Source: Galbibacter orientalis DSM 19592
GTDB taxonomy: Bacteria; Bacteroidota; Bacteroidia; Flavobacteriales; Flavobacteriaceae
Direction: 5' to 3'
DNA: 64,000 bases
NCBI RefSeq assembly: GCF_000260115.1
Contig: NZ_JH651379.1
Location: 1,240,001-1,304,000, forward strand
Below, one piece after another: positions 1-13,230 of the stretch. Position numbers and translations under genes: made by a program. The notes below the pieces were generated by a model, which saw nothing but the letters and a program-made list of their open reading frames with translations, did not search any database and was not told the origin of the DNA. The first letter of the stretch is position 1. Every line of letters starts with the position of its first letter.

Positions 1-51
1 ATATCTTTTTAGACAGCCTTCTTTTATTATAATAATTTAAATGCAACTAAT

Positions 52-1836
52 TTACTGCTTCAGCCAAGCTTCGCGGTGTTTTTCTACTCTTCTTTTTGCT
101 TTTTCATTTAAAGAAATGGTGTAAGTTGGGTCGCTAGTTAATGTTAGCTTCGTTTCTTTTTCTACACCAAATCTGCTGTAGGTAACAGTAATAACATCGC
201 CTACTTTTTTATCAGCAAGAACTTTTTCAACTGTATTATCATTGTTTAATTTTTTAGCGTCGATTGCTAAAATAATATCTCCAGCATCCAATCCTGCTTT
301 ATACGCTGGACTTCCTTTTTTTACATTTCGGGTAATTTCATTATTAGAGTTGGTATTAAAACCAGTATAAATTTTTTCTTCATCTTGAGAATAATCAAAA
401 CCTACACTTTCAAAAAGGGTTGCGTAATCTGGCATTTCGCTTTTATAGATATATTTATTAAAGAAATTATCGGCAAATGGCTTTCCAGCATATAAACTTA
501 AAGTAAAATGTAAATCGTCTATTGTATATGGATTTTCTTTTTTGCCTTGTTCCTGCCAAAGTTTCTTCATATAATCGTCTAGATTGAGTCCGTTTTGACG
601 CAGCGATAAGTCTAATGCTAATCCGAGTACACTTCCGTAGGAATAATAAGAAATAAAAGTATTTTCTCTATTTACAGGGTCTACAGAGGTTGCAGCATCT
701 ACAAAAGGCGCTTGATAGCTCATTTCAATCGGGTTAAAATAGTTGCGTGCTGGAGAGTTCCAAACATAATTAAAAGTGCCATTTATACTTTTAGCATATT
801 CTTCTGGAGTAATAACACCTGCTCTGCATAAAATAAGGTTGGTATAATAGCTTGTAAAACCTTCTGCAAACCATAAGCAACCACTCATGTTAGCTCTAGA
901 AAAATCAAAAGGCTCTAAAGATTTTGGTCGCAAGCGCTCTACATTCCAAGAGTGAAAATATTCATGAGAAACAGTTCCGATATTATTTTTCATACCTCCA
1001 TTTTCCAAGCCTTCAGAGTCGGTTAGAATTGTGGAGTTTCGGTGTTCCATTCCATCACCGCTAGCATTTTCAACATAGCATGCCAAGAAGGTATATTTAC
1101 CATAATCATAGTCTGGAAGTTCACCAAAAACATCTTTTTCAGCCAAAACAATACGCTTAACTTTTTCAAAATACTGATCTAATAATTCATCCGAAGCCGT
1201 GTCGTGCAATACAAATTCTATGGTATAATCTTTTCCGTTAGAATTTACTGTAAAAGAGCGGATTTTATAATCGCTAATTTCTGTAGGACTATCAAAAAAA
1301 TATTGAAAATTAGGAGCAGAATACGTATTGTCATTTTCTTTTTTGAGCTGTGTAGCTACTTTCCAGTTGAGGTCTTTTCTTACGTCAAAAGTAATTTTTA
1401 CAGGAGATTCCAGCATTTGAGTGGCATACATAAAAGTAGCTGGCATATTTAAATGCGCATGAGACTCGTCAATCTGACTATAAGTTCCATCTCCACGATT
1501 TCCAAACAAGGTGTAATATACAGTAGTTGCTCCTTTTGGATTTGCAATAATCCATTCATATGGGTTATTGCGAATAATCTTTAAGGTATCCCCCTCATCA
1601 TTTACAGCGCTTACACCATAAACATTTTTTGCAAATTCATGCAGTGCATACCTGCCAGGAGAGCTCCTGCTCATCCTAATATGTAGAGAATCGTTAGTTG
1701 TATTTGGAAATACAGCTGTAATTTGAGCCTCATGGTGTACGGCATTCTCAAATGAAATTGTATAATTTACGGGAGTTTGAGCTTTCATTAATAAGGAAAG
1801 CATCAAAAAACTTGTGAAACAAAATGCTCTTTTCAA
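52..1836 (-). CDS. M61-family metallopeptidase with PDZ domain
   Basis: Secreted zinc aminopeptidase of the glycyl-aminopeptidase (M61) family, probably periplasmic. Residues 1-20 form a signal peptide ending in MKAQ. The zinc site HEYFH lies at 291-295, with the third ligand Glu325 in WFAEGF, and the GMEH motif at 262-265 is typical of the family. A PDZ domain follows near the C-terminus (about 495-575; GSPAYKAGLDAGD), as in most M61 proteins. The length of 594 residues is normal. It is transcribed divergently from bioF and has no obvious functional link to it. The substrate is unknown. Confidence 0.93.
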   Translation of the reverse strand: MKRAFCFTSFLMLSLLMKAQTPVNYTISFENAVHHEAQITAVFPNTTNDSLHIRMSRSSPGRYALHEFAKNVYGVSAVNDEGDTLKIIRNNPYEWIIANPKGATTVYYTLFGNRGDGTYSQIDESHAHLNMPATFMYATQMLESPVKITFDVRKDLNWKVATQLKKENDNTYSAPNFQYFFDSPTEISDYKIRSFTVNSNGKDYTIEFVLHDTASDELLDQYFEKVKRIVLAEKDVFGELPDYDYGKYTFLACYVENASGDGMEHRNSTILTDSEGLENGGMKNNIGTVSHEYFHSWNVERLRPKSLEPFDFSRANMSGCLWFAEGFTSYYTNLILCRAGVITPEEYAKSINGTFNYVWNSPARNYFNPIEMSYQAPFVDAATSVDPVNRENTFISYYSYGSVLGLALDLSLRQNGLNLDDYMKKLWQEQGKKENPYTIDDLHFTLSLYAGKPFADNFFNKYIYKSEMPDYATLFESVGFDYSQDEEKIYTGFNTNSNNEITRNVKKGSPAYKAGLDAGDIILAIDAKKLNNDNTVEKVLADKKVGDVITVTYSRFGVEKETKLTLTSDPTYTISLNEKAKRRVEKHREAWLKQ

Positions 1837-1949
1837 AGTATTTAGGTTTAATGTTAGTTTTATTGAAAGGACAAGATACCAATTTTTAATTTTTGAGCTA
1901 AAAAAGTAATCGCATTTTCTTTTGTAGGGTTTGCGGTAACTTGAACGTT

Positions 1950-2062
1950 TATGTACTTTTACTCACTAAATGAGTTTTTATAGCTTTAAAGTCTGTTCTG
2001 AGTTGCCACAGGGCTTATGTTGAATTGTTTTTATAGAGTTTTCCCTAACGCCTTACGGACTT
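1950..2062. repeat. Diverged intergenic repeat, copy 1
   Basis: The 300-base divergent gap between the M61 gene and bioF contains no gene. It holds a stretch resembling 3984-4090: both carry TTTACTC-CTAAATGA near the start and a TTT(A)TAGAG(T/C) segment about 85 bases later. The similarity was judged by eye and is imperfect. No clear biotin operator was recognised here. Confidence 0.3.
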
Positions 2063-2136
2063 AACCAACTTGTAAGATGTAGACATTTAGATGTTAATTT
2101 TACTTGTTCCTAAATATAACTTAAAGTAGCATTGGA

Positions 2137-3315
2137 ATGACCAATTTTCCTAAGAAATTATCTAAAAAGCTAGCGACAAGAAAGCTTGAAAATGCATTTA
2201 GAGTTTTACCTGAAGCATCTAATTTAATAGATTTTTCATCTAATGATTATTTAGGGTTTTCTAATGCTGAGCTAATTTTTTCTGAGACACAAAACATTCT
2301 GAAAGAACGTAGCATTTATTCAAATGGAGCTACTGGATCTAGGTTAATAAGTGGAAATTCTTTGTTTTATACTGAAGTTGAAAAAGAAATTAGCACTTTT
2401 CATAATAGTGAAGAAGCGCTTGTTTTTAACTCGGGTTATGATGCCAATCTAGGGTTCTTTTCTTCTGTGCCACAGCGAGGGGATATTGTTTTGTTTGATG
2501 AGTACATTCATGCCAGTATTCGAGATGGAATTAGGTTGAGTACTGCTAAGGCTTTTAAGTTTAAGCATAACGATTTAAAAAATTTAAAAGAGCAGCTTTT
2601 GAAGTTTTCTTCGGAAGATAATGAAGTTTTTGTGGTTACTGAAGCTGTGTTTTCTATGGATGGCGATAGTCCTAATTTAGTATTGCTATCCGATATATGT
2701 GAAGCCTATCAAGCTCATTTAATTGTAGATGAAGCGCATGCCGTTGGAGTTTTTGGAACAAATGGAGAAGGATTGGTACAAAGTTTAGGGTTAGAAAATA
2801 AAGTTTTTGCTCGGATAATTACTTTTGGGAAGGCTTTTGGATGCCATGGAGCAGCTATAATAGGAGCTTCAGAATTAGTTAGTTATTTAGTCAATTTTGC
2901 AAGAAGTTTTATTTATACTACAGGTTTACCTCCGCATTCTTTAGCGACTATAATGAGCGTTTACAAGCAATTAAAGGAAAATAATAAGCAATCTCTTTTC
3001 AGAAGTAATTCAGAAAAGCTTAAAAATAATATTGATTATTTTAAAACTACTTTTAAAGCGAATAAGAGTGCGTGTAATTTGTCTTTAAAATATATTGAAA
3101 GTGATTCTCCAATTCAATGTTTTATAATTCAGGGAAATGAAACTGTAAAATTAATTGCAGAAAAAATAAAGGGAAAAGGTTATAATGTAAAACCTATACT
3201 GTCTCCTACAGTTCCAAAAGGGGAAGAGCGATTACGGTTTTGTATTCATAGCTTTAATTCTTTTAACGAAATTTCTGAAGTTTTAAGCTTATTTTTCGCT
3301 CAATATAAAAACTGA
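2137..3315 (+). CDS. bioF: 8-amino-7-oxononanoate synthase (biotin synthesis)
   Basis: PLP enzyme of the alpha-oxoamine synthase family. It condenses pimeloyl thioester with L-alanine to give 8-amino-7-oxononanoate (KAPA). The PLP-binding Lys232 sits in ITFGKAFG, and the cofactor-contacting DEAH motif is at 198-201. SNDYLGF and NGATGSRLISG are family motifs. Its 392 residues are full length. bioD follows after 42 bases, so the two are probably co-transcribed. Confidence 0.95.
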   Translation: MTNFPKKLSKKLATRKLENAFRVLPEASNLIDFSSNDYLGFSNAELIFSETQNILKERSIYSNGATGSRLISGNSLFYTEVEKEISTFHNSEEALVFNSGYDANLGFFSSVPQRGDIVLFDEYIHASIRDGIRLSTAKAFKFKHNDLKNLKEQLLKFSSEDNEVFVVTEAVFSMDGDSPNLVLLSDICEAYQAHLIVDEAHAVGVFGTNGEGLVQSLGLENKVFARIITFGKAFGCHGAAIIGASELVSYLVNFARSFIYTTGLPPHSLATIMSVYKQLKENNKQSLFRSNSEKLKNNIDYFKTTFKANKSACNLSLKYIESDSPIQCFIIQGNETVKLIAEKIKGKGYNVKPILSPTVPKGEERLRFCIHSFNSFNEISEVLSLFFAQYKN

Positions 3316-3357
3316 TTTTGTAATTTTAGCTATTATACTAATAATAAATACTACCCT

Positions 3358-3978
3358 ATGAAGTCTTGTTATTTTGTAACAGGTATTTCCACAGAAGTTG
3401 GAAAGACTATTGCTTCGGCAATTATTGTAGAGGCCTTGCAAGCAGATTATTGGAAACCTATTCAATCTGGAGATTTAGACAATTCGGACACTAGAAAAGT
3501 TCATACTTTAATCTCTAATACAGAAACTAAATTTCATCCTAATAGCTATTCCTTAAAAGTGCCTATTAGTCCGCATGCTGCTGCAGCTATTGATAACGTA
3601 GAAATAGATATTACTAAAATTAAAGTGCCAGAAACCAATAACAAGCTTGTTATTGAAGGAGCAGGAGGAATCTTGGTGCCTTTAAATAATAAGCATACTA
3701 TTATGGATATTATCAGTCCTAAATATAAAATTATTGTAGTTTCTCGGCATTATTTAGGAAGTATAAATCATACATTACTTACCGTAAATCTTCTTAAAGA
3801 GCATGGTTTTGACGTGTCTATTTTGTTTAGTGGGAAGGAACATCCTACTACAGAAGAAATTATTCATAAAATGACTAATGTGCCTGTAATTGGACGAATT
3901 GATGAGGAAAAAGAATTTACCAAAGAGGTGATTCTAAAGTATGCCAAAAAATTTAAACCTGTATTAGAAAAACTATAG
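3358..3978 (+). CDS. bioD: Dethiobiotin synthetase
   Basis: ATP-dependent synthase that closes the ureido ring of 7,8-diaminononanoate with CO2 to give dethiobiotin. The P-loop GISTEVGKT is at residues 9-17, the EGAGGILVPL motif is in the middle of the protein, and the final YYWKP-like element is QADYWKPIQSGD near residue 30. At 206 residues it is typical. It follows bioF closely. Confidence 0.95.
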   Translation: MKSCYFVTGISTEVGKTIASAIIVEALQADYWKPIQSGDLDNSDTRKVHTLISNTETKFHPNSYSLKVPISPHAAAAIDNVEIDITKIKVPETNNKLVIEGAGGILVPLNNKHTIMDIISPKYKIIVVSRHYLGSINHTLLTVNLLKEHGFDVSILFSGKEHPTTEEIIHKMTNVPVIGRIDEEKEFTKEVILKYAKKFKPVLEKL

Positions 3979-3983
3979 TATTT

Positions 3984-4090
3984 ATGCTGTACATTTACTC
4001 GCTAAATGAAATTTAAATACTGAGGTCTTGGTGTTGATTGCTTTTTAGAGCAACCTTCTTATGTCTTGCGGTTTTGCCCTGAACTAGTAT
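3984..4090. repeat. Diverged intergenic repeat, copy 2
   Basis: Intergenic stretch between bioD and the DUF1398 gene that resembles 1950-2062 in the order of several short blocks. No promoter or hairpin could be assigned with confidence. Confidence 0.3.
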
Positions 4091-4126
4091 TATTTCAAGC
4101 AATAAACAAATTATAAAGCGAAAAGG

Positions 4127-4519
4127 ATGTTTACAGTTCTACAAATTCAAGACGCACACTCAAAGGTAGAGAGTGGAGCAGATTTTCCAAAGTATATTCA
4201 GGATATTAAAGCGCTTGGAGTAGAGGCGTTTGAAACCTTTGTAGCAGATAGTCATACCGATTATTTTGGTAAAAACAATTATAAAACTAGTTCTTTAGCT
4301 GTTTATGATACTCTAAATATTTCAGAAGAAAGTAATAAAGAACGCTTTATTGCATGTATAAAAGCGCATCAAAAAGGAGCAACAGATTATGTTACTTTTT
4401 GTAAAGATTGTGCTGAAAATGGTATTGAAAAATGGATTGTGGACCTCGGGAAAATGACTTGTATTTACTACGATAAAAAAGGAAATGAAATTCTTGTTGA
4501 AAATATTCCGAGTGTCTAA
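4127..4519 (+). CDS. DUF1398 family protein (YbcV-like)
   Basis: Small soluble protein of 130 residues with the DUF1398 pattern: an N-terminal GADFPKYIQ segment, a central VADSHTDYFG motif, and a C-terminal half about a cysteine-containing CKDCAENG followed by W-IVDL. The family has no established function. It lies between bioD and bioA on the same strand, but a role in biotin synthesis is not implied by anything in the sequence. Confidence 0.8.
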   Translation: MFTVLQIQDAHSKVESGADFPKYIQDIKALGVEAFETFVADSHTDYFGKNNYKTSSLAVYDTLNISEESNKERFIACIKAHQKGATDYVTFCKDCAENGIEKWIVDLGKMTCIYYDKKGNEILVENIPSV

Positions 4520-4536
4520 AAAGTGTATTCTTTTCA

Positions 4537-4775
4537 TTTTAAAATATTGTTGTCCGATAAAAGTTAACGGAATTTATTGGACTCCACTTATATCAAGGTT
4601 TAAATGAGGTATTCAAAATAAGATCCCTTGCTATTAATAAAATGAATGAAAAGAATATTTTAGTAATGTTATTTCTTTAAACTACTTATTTTATGATAGT
4701 TAATATTTAGTCTTTGCTCTTTTTTCTTATAGCGAAGCGGTCTTATATTTTTTCTCGGACAACAATATTTTAAAA
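4537..4775. repeat. MITE-like element with perfect 21-bp terminal inverted repeats
   Basis: 239-bp non-coding element. The left end 4537-4557 (TTTTAAAATATTGTTG...) is the exact reverse complement of 4755-4775 (...CAACAATATTTTAAAA). Related, more diverged copies occur at about 22683-22913, 24333-24544 (inverted) and 25940-26050 (inverted, partial). It occupies most of the 311-base gap in front of bioA. No open reading frame of note lies inside. Confidence 0.8.
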
Positions 4776-4830
4776 TATAAAAGAATCCGCATCTTTGTAG
4801 TGTAATTGTTGATATACAAAAACACTATTT

Positions 4831-6099
4831 ATGACACTTTCAGAAAGAGATAAAAAGCATCTTTGGCATCCTTTAACCCAACATAAATTACACCCAGAAT
4901 CTATTGCGATTACGCATGCAAAAGGAGCTGTTTTGTATAGTGAAGAGGGAAAAGAATATATAGACGGAATAGCTTCTTGGTACACCTCTGCATATGGACA
5001 TTGCCATCCATATATTGTTGAGCGAGTAAAAAAGCAAGTGGAAACACTAGATCAAGTTGTTTTTGCAGGACTTACACATGAGCCTGCAGTTAAGCTTTCT
5101 GAGGAATTAATAAAGATACTTCCAGGTAACCAAAATAAATTATTTTTTTCTGATAGTGGTTCTACCTCTGTAGAAGTAGCTATAAAAATGTCATTGCAAT
5201 ATCATTTTAATAGAGGGGAGAAACGCAATGTATTAATAGCCTTTGAAGAAGGTTTTCATGGAGATACTTTCGGCGCTATGTCGGTTTCTGGTTTATCGGT
5301 TTATAATGGTCCGTTTGAAGAATTTTTTCTTTCCGTAGAGAGGATTCCAGTACCAAATGGACAGAATAATCAAGAGGTATTAAAGCAATTACAAACTATT
5401 ATTGCTGAAAATAAGGTGGCTAGTTTTATATACGAACCTTTAGTACAAGGAGCTGCAGCTATGAAAATGCACGATGCAGAAGGGTTAGAACTACTAATAA
5501 AAGAATGTAAAAATAGTGAGGTTATTACTATTGCCGACGAAGTGATGACTGGTTTTGGGAAAACTGGAAAAAACTTTGCCTCACTTCATTTAGAAACATA
5601 TCCAGATATTATTTGCATGAGTAAAGCGCTTACGGCTGGAATGGTGCCAATGGCTATTACAAGTTGTACCGAAGAAGTGTATCAGGCATTTTATAGTGAC
5701 GATATTGGGAAAGGCCTATTTCACGGACATACCTATAGTGCCAATCCAATTGCGTGTGCTGCAGCACTTGCAGGAATAGAATTACTCCAAACCGAAGAGA
5801 TGCAAGCTAACATTCAAAGAGTTATAAAACTGCACGAAAATTTTGATAAGCACATTAAAAATCATCCTAAAATAGCGAGCACTAGACAGTGTGGGATTAT
5901 TTATGCAATAGATTTGAATGTAGAAATGGAGCGTTATGGAAATCTGCGAGATAAATTGTTAAATTTCTTTTTAGATAACGAATTGTTTATGAGGCCTTTG
6001 GGTTCTACGCTCTATATTTCTGCGGCTTATGTAATTACCGATAAACAATTGCAGAAAATTTATGATAAGATTGAGTTTTTGATTGAAAAAATACTATAA
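4831..6099 (+). CDS. bioA: Adenosylmethionine-8-amino-7-oxononanoate aminotransferase
   Basis: Class III PLP aminotransferase that converts KAPA to 7,8-diaminononanoate (DAPA) with S-adenosylmethionine as amino donor. The N-terminal LWHPLTQ and ASWYTS (Trp50-Tyr51) motifs distinguish BioA from other class III enzymes. IADEVMTGFG (Asp236) and the PLP-lysine motif MSKALTAG (Lys265) are present. It has 422 residues and is intact. The MITE-like element lies directly upstream and may carry or disturb its promoter. Confidence 0.95.
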   Translation: MTLSERDKKHLWHPLTQHKLHPESIAITHAKGAVLYSEEGKEYIDGIASWYTSAYGHCHPYIVERVKKQVETLDQVVFAGLTHEPAVKLSEELIKILPGNQNKLFFSDSGSTSVEVAIKMSLQYHFNRGEKRNVLIAFEEGFHGDTFGAMSVSGLSVYNGPFEEFFLSVERIPVPNGQNNQEVLKQLQTIIAENKVASFIYEPLVQGAAAMKMHDAEGLELLIKECKNSEVITIADEVMTGFGKTGKNFASLHLETYPDIICMSKALTAGMVPMAITSCTEEVYQAFYSDDIGKGLFHGHTYSANPIACAAALAGIELLQTEEMQANIQRVIKLHENFDKHIKNHPKIASTRQCGIIYAIDLNVEMERYGNLRDKLLNFFLDNELFMRPLGSTLYISAAYVITDKQLQKIYDKIEFLIEKIL

Positions 6100-6138
6100 A
6101 TTAGCATTAGAAACATAAACTTATTAGCGTATCATTCA

Positions 6139-6726
6139 ATGATTCATCCGCATACCGAGCTGCGATTTATTTCTGATGAAATAGGTCATGGCGTTGTGGC
6201 TACAAAATTGATTCCAAAAGGAACAATTACATGGGTTCAAGACCAATTAGATTTGGTGCTTACTCCAGACCAAGTTGCTAACATGAGCAACGATTATCAA
6301 CAAATTATTGATTATTTTACCTTTAGAAACAATAAAGGAGAGTATGTACTTTGCTGGGATATGGCAAAATATGTAAATCACAGTTTTAAAAGTAATTGCT
6401 TAACTACCCCTTATGATTTTGAAATAGCAATCCGAGATATTTATCCTGGAGAAGAGCTAACAGACGATTATGGGTATTTAAATATAGCAAAACCTTTTAA
6501 GGCTAAAGACGAGGGAACCCGCCGTAAAACTGTATATCCCGACGATTTACTTAAATATCATTCGGTTTGGGATAAACATTTAAAAGAAGCTTTTCAGGAT
6601 ATTAGTTCGGTAAATCAACCGCTAAAAACATTTTTAAATCCTAAAATGAAGCGTAAAGTAGAAAAAATAGATAAGGGAGAAGCTGTGTTAGATTCTATCC
6701 TTACTTGTTATTACGCAGATAAATAG
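6139..6726 (+). CDS. SET-domain protein
   Basis: 195-residue protein with a compact SET (lysine methyltransferase) fold. The S-adenosylmethionine-binding N80-H-S82 motif and the EELTDDYGY motif (105-113) are both intact. Bacterial SET proteins of this size are common in Flavobacteriia and their substrates are mostly unknown. It begins 39 bases after bioA and probably shares its transcript. Confidence 0.85.
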   Translation: MIHPHTELRFISDEIGHGVVATKLIPKGTITWVQDQLDLVLTPDQVANMSNDYQQIIDYFTFRNNKGEYVLCWDMAKYVNHSFKSNCLTTPYDFEIAIRDIYPGEELTDDYGYLNIAKPFKAKDEGTRRKTVYPDDLLKYHSVWDKHLKEAFQDISSVNQPLKTFLNPKMKRKVEKIDKGEAVLDSILTCYYADK

Positions 6727-6740
6727 TATTAACATTAAGG

Positions 6741-6891
6741 AGAGGTCTAAAAAGTAATTCATAGTAGTCAAATTGATTTCGTCGAATAGTTGTCAAACTG
6801 AGCTTGTCGAAGTTTCAAACAACTAACCCTCAGTAAAATCCTTCGACAAGCTCAGTTTGACATTTAGAGTTTAGATACTTTTTAGACCTCT
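6741..6891. repeat. Nested palindromic repeat (REP/MITE-like)
   Basis: Outer arms 6741-6756 and 6876-6891 are perfect 16-bp inverted copies (AGAGGTCTAAAAAGTA). Inner arms 6791-6812 and 6841-6862 are perfect 22-bp inverted copies containing ACTGAGCTTGTCGAAG. The sequence can fold into one long interrupted hairpin between the SET gene and the VF530 gene. It is non-coding. Confidence 0.85.
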
Positions 6892-6982
6892 TTATTATGT
6901 TTTATACTTTGTAAGGAGCGCAACCTTTTTCTTATCACTATCTTTGTTGTCTTTATATAGTATACATTAAAATTTAGCTATA

Positions 6983-7228
6983 ATGAGTGATAAAGCTCCT
7001 TCAAAACAAGAGCAACCGAACAATCCATTACATGGAGTTAAGTTGGTAGATATTCTGGAAGAATTAGTAGCTACCTATGGCTGGAAGGAAATGTCTGAGC
7101 GCGTAAATATTAATTGCTTTAAAAGTGATCCTTCCATAAAATCAAGTCTTAAATTTTTACGAAGAACGCCATGGGCCAGAGAAAAAGTAGAACAAATGTA
7201 TTTGTATATGAATGGAAGGAAAAAGTAG
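6983..7228 (+). CDS. VF530 family DNA-binding protein (DUF2132)
   Basis: 81-residue protein matching the VF530/DUF2132 pattern: [20 protein letters not shown], and the C-terminal [16 protein letters not shown]. Members adopt a small helical fold and are annotated as DNA-binding. A possible -7 box TATCTTTG lies about 45 bases upstream of the start, so it likely has its own promoter after the palindromic repeat. Confidence 0.88.
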   Translation: MSDKAPSKQEQPNNPLHGVKLVDILEELVATYGWKEMSERVNINCFKSDPSIKSSLKFLRRTPWAREKVEQMYLYMNGRKK

Positions 7229-7459
7229 GTTACTCGAGAATCGAGATTTGAAGGCTCCAAAGCTAACTCTGAGTTAAGCGAAGGGTCCTTACTGAAATAT
7301 TTTTAGTTTTTCCTTCTAGTACCCCGTAAGCATGCTCCGAGGGAGTTTGCTTTTATAAATTATTAAGAAGTAAAAGTCAATTTCTATGTAAACTTTAGCT
7401 TAATTTACCCTGAAATTAAGGTTTTATTCAGAGTTTATTCTCTCCATCTGATTTAAATA

Positions 7460-7496
7460 AAAAGCCAAGGATTCTATATAAAGTCCTCGGCTTTTA
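7460..7496. terminator. Bidirectional hairpin terminator
   Basis: Arms AAAAGCCAAGGA and TCCTCGGCTTTT pair with a single mismatch and carry T runs on both strands. It lies between the convergent VF530 and beta-galactosidase genes. The remainder of the 316-base gap (7229-7544) shows only a fragment (about 7325-7350) resembling the 3' end of a repeat also found at 22.6, 29.1 and 34.9 kb. Confidence 0.75.
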
Positions 7497-7544
7497 GCAA
7501 CGGCAAAAATATGATGGATTATTTTATTACATGCGGTTTCTCAT

Positions 7545-10934
<3,390 letters not shown>

Positions 10935-10975
10935 TTATAATTTGTTTTAGTATTATATCTTTTCCTGAAAAAAAA

Positions 10976-12415
10976 TCATTCAAAAGAAAAAATAGGATTT
11001 GGGGTATGTGCTATTTTCATGATGGAGTCCATTTGTTTTACAATCTCTGGATGTTGATCGGCAATATTTTTAGACTCCGAAGGATCTTTAGCTAAATTAT
11101 ATAATTCAATAGGCTCCTCTCTGTTTTTATTTACTTCCAAACGTATAGCTTTCCATTGATTTTTACGCACTGCTTGCTTTCCTCCGCCTTCAAAAAACTC
11201 CCAATAGAGATATTTATGGGTTTTTTGTGTTCCTTTACCAAATAACTCATTCACAAATGAAATTCCATTACTTTTTGCAGATGGAGCTTTCACTCCAGAT
11301 AACTCTGTAAGTGTTGGCGTAATATCCCAAAAAGCTGCTATATGGTTACTGGTCTGTCCTGCTTTAATTTTTTCTGGCCAACTAGCTATAAAAGGTTCGC
11401 GGATACCGCCTTCATAGAGGTCTCTCTTTACACCTTTATATATACTACTGCTTTTAAAAAATTCCACATCTTCTATAGTTCTGCCCCCTTCTATATGAGT
11501 GCCGTTATCACTGGTGAAAACCACTAAAGTATTCTCATCAAAACCTTTGCTTTTTATTACTTCCATTACACGACCTATATATGCGTCCATACTGGTTACT
11601 AAAGCAGCATAGGCAGCTTTAGGGTATTTTTGCTTTCCGTAATGTCTTCCAGATGGCCATGCCTTCTCTGGCATAAATATACTTTGCCCTTGATCGTTTT
11701 TGTATAATTTTAAATACTTATTGGGTACAACCAATTCTGCATGAGGAACCGTAAAAGAGAGGTATAGGAAAAAGGGATTTTCTTTTGTTTGATTTTCAAT
11801 GAAACCTACAGCTTTATCAGTAAAAATTTCATTTGCGTAACTATTTGGTGGGGTAGCAATCTGTGCCATCTCTCCTTTTTTAATAGTCCATAATGAATCA
11901 GGTTGTTGAAAATGAGCATCTACATGATGTAAATGTCCTGTGAAATAATCCCAGCCTTTTTTCTCCGGAGACCCCTCTGTTGTTTCTGTACCTAATCCCC
12001 ATTTCCCAAACATAGCTGTAGTATAGCCTCTTTTTTTGAGTATTTGAGAAATTATAGTGTCTTTAGTTCTTAGTGGGAACTCTCCATTTCCGCGTATGTA
12101 GCTTATTCCAGTATGTTGCCCTGTCATTAAACTAGCCCTAGAAGGAGCACAAACAGTGCTTCCAGCATAGAAATTGGTAAACTTCATTCCTGTAGAAGCT
12201 AATTTATCTATGTTTGGAGTTTGAATATACTGTTGTCCATAACATCCTAAATCTCCAATTCCCATATCATCAGCAATAATAAAAACAATATTTGGTTTTT
12301 GAGAATGATTAGATATTGTTACTGTTTCATTTTTCTTATTGTCTTTTCCTTTACATGAAGCAGAAAATAATAATCCTGTAAAAACCAATATTAGAAAGTA
12401 ATATCGTAATTCCAT
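10976..12415 (-). CDS. S1-family sulfatase lipoprotein
   Basis: Type I sulfatase that removes sulfate esters, probably from algal polysaccharide. The formylglycine site is Cys89 in CAPSRASLMTG, and the metal-binding ADDMG lies at 48-52. The N-terminus LLFSASC gives a lipobox with Cys21, so the enzyme is predicted to be membrane-anchored. It has 479 residues with a complete C-terminal domain. It depends on a formylglycine-generating enzyme encoded elsewhere. It is co-directional with the GH2 gene and forms the core of a small polysaccharide-use locus. Confidence 0.93.
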   Translation of the reverse strand: MELRYYFLILVFTGLLFSASCKGKDNKKNETVTISNHSQKPNIVFIIADDMGIGDLGCYGQQYIQTPNIDKLASTGMKFTNFYAGSTVCAPSRASLMTGQHTGISYIRGNGEFPLRTKDTIISQILKKRGYTTAMFGKWGLGTETTEGSPEKKGWDYFTGHLHHVDAHFQQPDSLWTIKKGEMAQIATPPNSYANEIFTDKAVGFIENQTKENPFFLYLSFTVPHAELVVPNKYLKLYKNDQGQSIFMPEKAWPSGRHYGKQKYPKAAYAALVTSMDAYIGRVMEVIKSKGFDENTLVVFTSDNGTHIEGGRTIEDVEFFKSSSIYKGVKRDLYEGGIREPFIASWPEKIKAGQTSNHIAAFWDITPTLTELSGVKAPSAKSNGISFVNELFGKGTQKTHKYLYWEFFEGGGKQAVRKNQWKAIRLEVNKNREEPIELYNLAKDPSESKNIADQHPEIVKQMDSIMKIAHTPNPIFSFE

Positions 12416-12463
12416 TATTTGTATTTGATTCTTATACTGTTTAAAAACTTTATTTAACCCATA

Positions 12464-12721
12464 TTAAATGAGGTTTAATGTCTGAAAAAATCTTAAGCTA
12501 CTATGTAATAAAACTTTAAGCTTGATAAGTAGGCTTCCGTACCTGTTAAATTTTCCGTCAAAATCTGTTACAACTCCTTTAGTTGTTCCATGCACCGATA
12601 CATTTGCTCCGGGGATCGGTACTCCGGTTTCAAAATCAGTTACTGTTCCATTTAGTTGCTTTTCCTGACCATAAGAAAACCAAGTAAAAAAAGTAACTAA
12701 TACAATTAGAATGTTCTTCAT
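12464..12721 (-). pseudogene. 5' stump of a SusC-like TonB-dependent receptor
   Basis: Encodes a signal peptide and the start of the carboxypeptidase-D-like domain that begins SusC-type receptors (GTVTDFETGVPIPGANV...GVVTDFDGKFN). Homology stops after about 58 residues. The remaining residues to the stop are unrelated. In the neighbouring frame, the DNA after the break reads TGTEAYLSSLKFYYIVA followed by a stop at 12493, which looks like the C-terminus of a different secreted protein. A deletion therefore appears to have fused the head of susC to the tail of another gene. It sits upstream of the sulfatase and GH2 genes on the same strand. Confidence 0.75.
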
Positions 12722-13230
12722 AATTACAAATTAGTTTTGATGATTTTAGTTAGATTTGTATAAAAATCTTTGTTGTTATTTGATAAAAGTATAAAATACT
12801 TTCATTATCGCAAAATAAATAAGTATTTTTTATTTCAAAACCTTTCTTTTTGTAATTTATTTTTATTATTATTTTCGTTTTATTCAATCTTTCTCATTTG
12901 TAAGTAGTTATATACAATTATTACGCAAAAAGAATTTTTTTAAAGTATAAAAGAAAGTAAACGAATTTATTTAGTTTCGAATAGAGTAAATGAAATAGGG
13001 TGTTGGATGCTATAAAAACAAATAGCTCAAGCAACGTTATTTATAAAGAATAATTTTAGTCTCTTACAGAGAGATTAATCAATTTGGAACTATTTATTCA
13101 GGCAATAGTGCGTTATATTTTCGATATTAACTAAATATACTCAGCAGTTAATTTTTTATAACTCATTGCATTTTCTCATTTTTCAGTATTAAATAGTAGC
13201 TTTGCATTTGATAATGTAGATGAATTACCA
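12722..13230. other. 509-base non-coding divergent region
   Basis: No gene is visible. The region is extremely AT-rich. A TAGCTTTG box at 13197-13204 fits the Bacteroidota -7 consensus TAnnTTTG and is placed about 27 bases before the start of the beta-ketoacyl synthase gene. The promoter for the minus-strand carbohydrate locus must also lie here but was not pinpointed. Confidence 0.45.
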
